Shown: positions 63,202 to 64,000 of the stretch, piece by piece
How the letters are laid out: every line of letters begins with the position of its first letter
Numbering within the stretch: position 1 is the stretch's first letter
Source: an uncultured Clostridium sp.
Lineage (GTDB): Bacteria; Bacillota; Clostridia; Clostridiales; Clostridiaceae
Length of the DNA: 64,000 nt
Direction of reading: 5' to 3'
Assembly (NCBI GenBank): GCA_903789665.1
Contig: CAIFEX010000001.1
Location: forward strand, 139,196-203,195
Made by a program: the position numbers and the translations under genes
Notes under the pieces: generated by a model
What the model saw: the letters and a program-made list of their open reading frames with translations, nothing else
Database searches by the model: none
What the model was told of the DNA's origin: nothing

Positions 63202-63207
63202 TATAAT
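63202..63207 (+). promoter_or_regulatory. -10 element of the hsp20 promoter
   Basis: TATAAT. The best -35-like hexamers (TTGACT at 63176, TTGACC at 63186) are the CtsR half-sites themselves, at imperfect spacing, so the -35 is uncertain. Confidence 0.65.
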
Positions 63208-63282
63208 AACTGTACTAAGGATAACCGATGAGAAAGACAATCGGCAGAAAAATCATATAGAATATAGAAGGAGGTATGTACC

Positions 63283-63726
63283 ATGTTTGATATGGTTCCA
63301 TTTGAAAGAGATAATTTTTTAAGCCCAGGTGATATGTTCAGAGATTTTGCAGATCCATTTTTCAACAATGATTTCTTTACACCAGCAGTAAGCAATTTCG
63401 GCAGAGGATTTAAAGTTGATCTTAAAGAAAATGATGATTCCTATGTAATTAAAGCGGATCTTCCAGGAGTAAAAAAAGATGCTATAGATTTAAGTTTTGA
63501 TAATAACTATCTCACAATATCCGCAAAACGAGAAGAAAACAAAGAGGATAAAGATCAAAATTATGTAAGACGTGAGAGAAATTGTGGAGAACTCATAAGG
63601 AGTTTTTATATAGATAATGTAAATGATAAAGATATAAAGGCTTCCTTTGAAAATGGAGTATTGGAAATTATACTTCCGAAAATAGAAAAAGGTCAGAAGA
63701 AAACAGGAAAGATTGAGATTCAGTAA
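63283..63726 (+). CDS. Hsp20/alpha-crystallin small heat shock protein
   Basis: 147 residues. The alpha-crystallin domain covers about 45-140: DDSYVIKADLPGVKKDAIDLSFDNNYLTISAKR and the closing ASFENGVLEIILPK (GVL motif). An N-terminal Phe/Asp-rich arm (FRDFADPFF) mediates oligomerisation. It holds unfolded proteins without ATP. The ATG is behind GAAGGAGG. The CtsR site upstream places it in the CtsR heat-shock regulon. Confidence 0.93.
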   Translation: MFDMVPFERDNFLSPGDMFRDFADPFFNNDFFTPAVSNFGRGFKVDLKENDDSYVIKADLPGVKKDAIDLSFDNNYLTISAKREENKEDKDQNYVRRERNCGELIRSFYIDNVNDKDIKASFENGVLEIILPKIEKGQKKTGKIEIQ

Positions 63727-63875
63727 CTTATTTCTGATAGTAAATCCTTCTAATTGAATAATCCGACATATACATGAACAACTCCTCAAGTTAAACCCCT
63801 ATTACCTACCTCTGGTTGGTGAGTCATTATTTGACTGGCCAATTCGCTTGTGGGGTCATGTTATGAATCAAAGAT

Positions 63876-63906
63876 AGAATCGCTGTAAAAGGCGGTTCTT
63901 TTTTTA
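63876..63906 (+). terminator. Terminator near the window end
   Basis: AGAATCGC/GCGGTTCT stem (one wobble) with a T7 tail. It is 150 bp beyond hsp20, and what it terminates is unclear; the stretch between (63740-63870) has no recognisable gene. Confidence 0.75.
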
Positions 63907-64000
63907 TACTTTGGTTATAAATACGGAGTATACTACTTCAAACATATTGTGGATTATCCTAAAATATTTTGATAAAATAAAGTTAAGAGATATACGAATC

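Noticed and set aside
63740..63870. Remnant of an insertion sequence near the window end
   Set aside because: The moderately GC-richer stretch suggested one, but no inverted ends or transposase motif can be read in any frame.

Overview
The window is low-GC, Gram-positive DNA with strong AGGAGG-type ribosome binding sites. Clostridial-type features include a class D sortase and LPXTG protein, LysM/SleB-type hydrolase, agrBD, 2-enoate reductase and a double-cubane cluster protein. These point to an anaerobic Clostridium sensu stricto, possibly near the C. kluyveri/C. ljungdahlii group. The species is inference; the genus-level call is fairly safe. No plasmid, integrase or complete mobile element is visible.

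Layout. 1-1356: a 14-gene tRNA array (first gene cut by the window edge) containing a 200-bp duplication. 1357-2073: a gene-free stretch with a candidate 6S RNA and several hairpins. 2077-2977: two small genes, the first like an LLH-family phage holin. 3350-9882: metabolism, with a catabolic threonine ammonia-lyase, a three-gene double-cubane cluster protein/DUF3343/activase operon, an SDR oxidoreductase and a 2-enoate reductase-like flavoenzyme. 9972-17140: a cell-surface locus with a sortase, a broken SARP-type response regulator and a large SpaA-repeat LPXTG protein split by a frameshift in an A7 tract. 17302-21829: MarR plus a heterodimeric ABC exporter. 22026-24723: a structured leader, an M20 peptidase and two membrane proteins (one DUF3100). 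24837-27235: a ferritin-like protein, then amt and a P-II gene. 27549-34509: class III aminotransferase, HAD phosphatase, AraC regulator, dicarboxylate-type symporter, murE, Cof-type HAD. 34575-40296: a PyrR-type attenuator followed by carA, carB and an M20 amidohydrolase. 40308-45820: a two-component system divergent from a GT2-GtrA-GT39 envelope glycosylation cluster. 45871-48655: a cobalamin riboswitch controlling hemA-hemL. 48656-49364: a repeat-rich gap with a 54-bp perfect palindrome. 49365-53154: DegV, a GntR/DUF1648 pair with a palindromic operator, an aminotransferase. 53205-55866: a c-di-AMP riboswitch-controlled LysM/SleB hydrolase and a chemoreceptor. 56192-58267: a kinase-like protein and a B12-binding radical SAM enzyme. 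58347-62174: an agr-type quorum-sensing locus on the minus strand with two membrane-only AgrC-like paralogs, agrB, agrD (44 codons) and a PAS histidine kinase. 62175-63282: a repeat-rich gap. 63283-63726: hsp20 behind a CtsR operator.

The items most worth following up are the agr locus with two kinase-less receptor-like proteins, the double-cubane operon, the surface-protein locus in which both regulator and adhesin are disrupted, the M20/DUF3100 operon with its unexplained leader RNA, and a dispersed GC-rich repeat/palindrome family that has extended one coding sequence. All calls are from reading the sequence; no database search was run.
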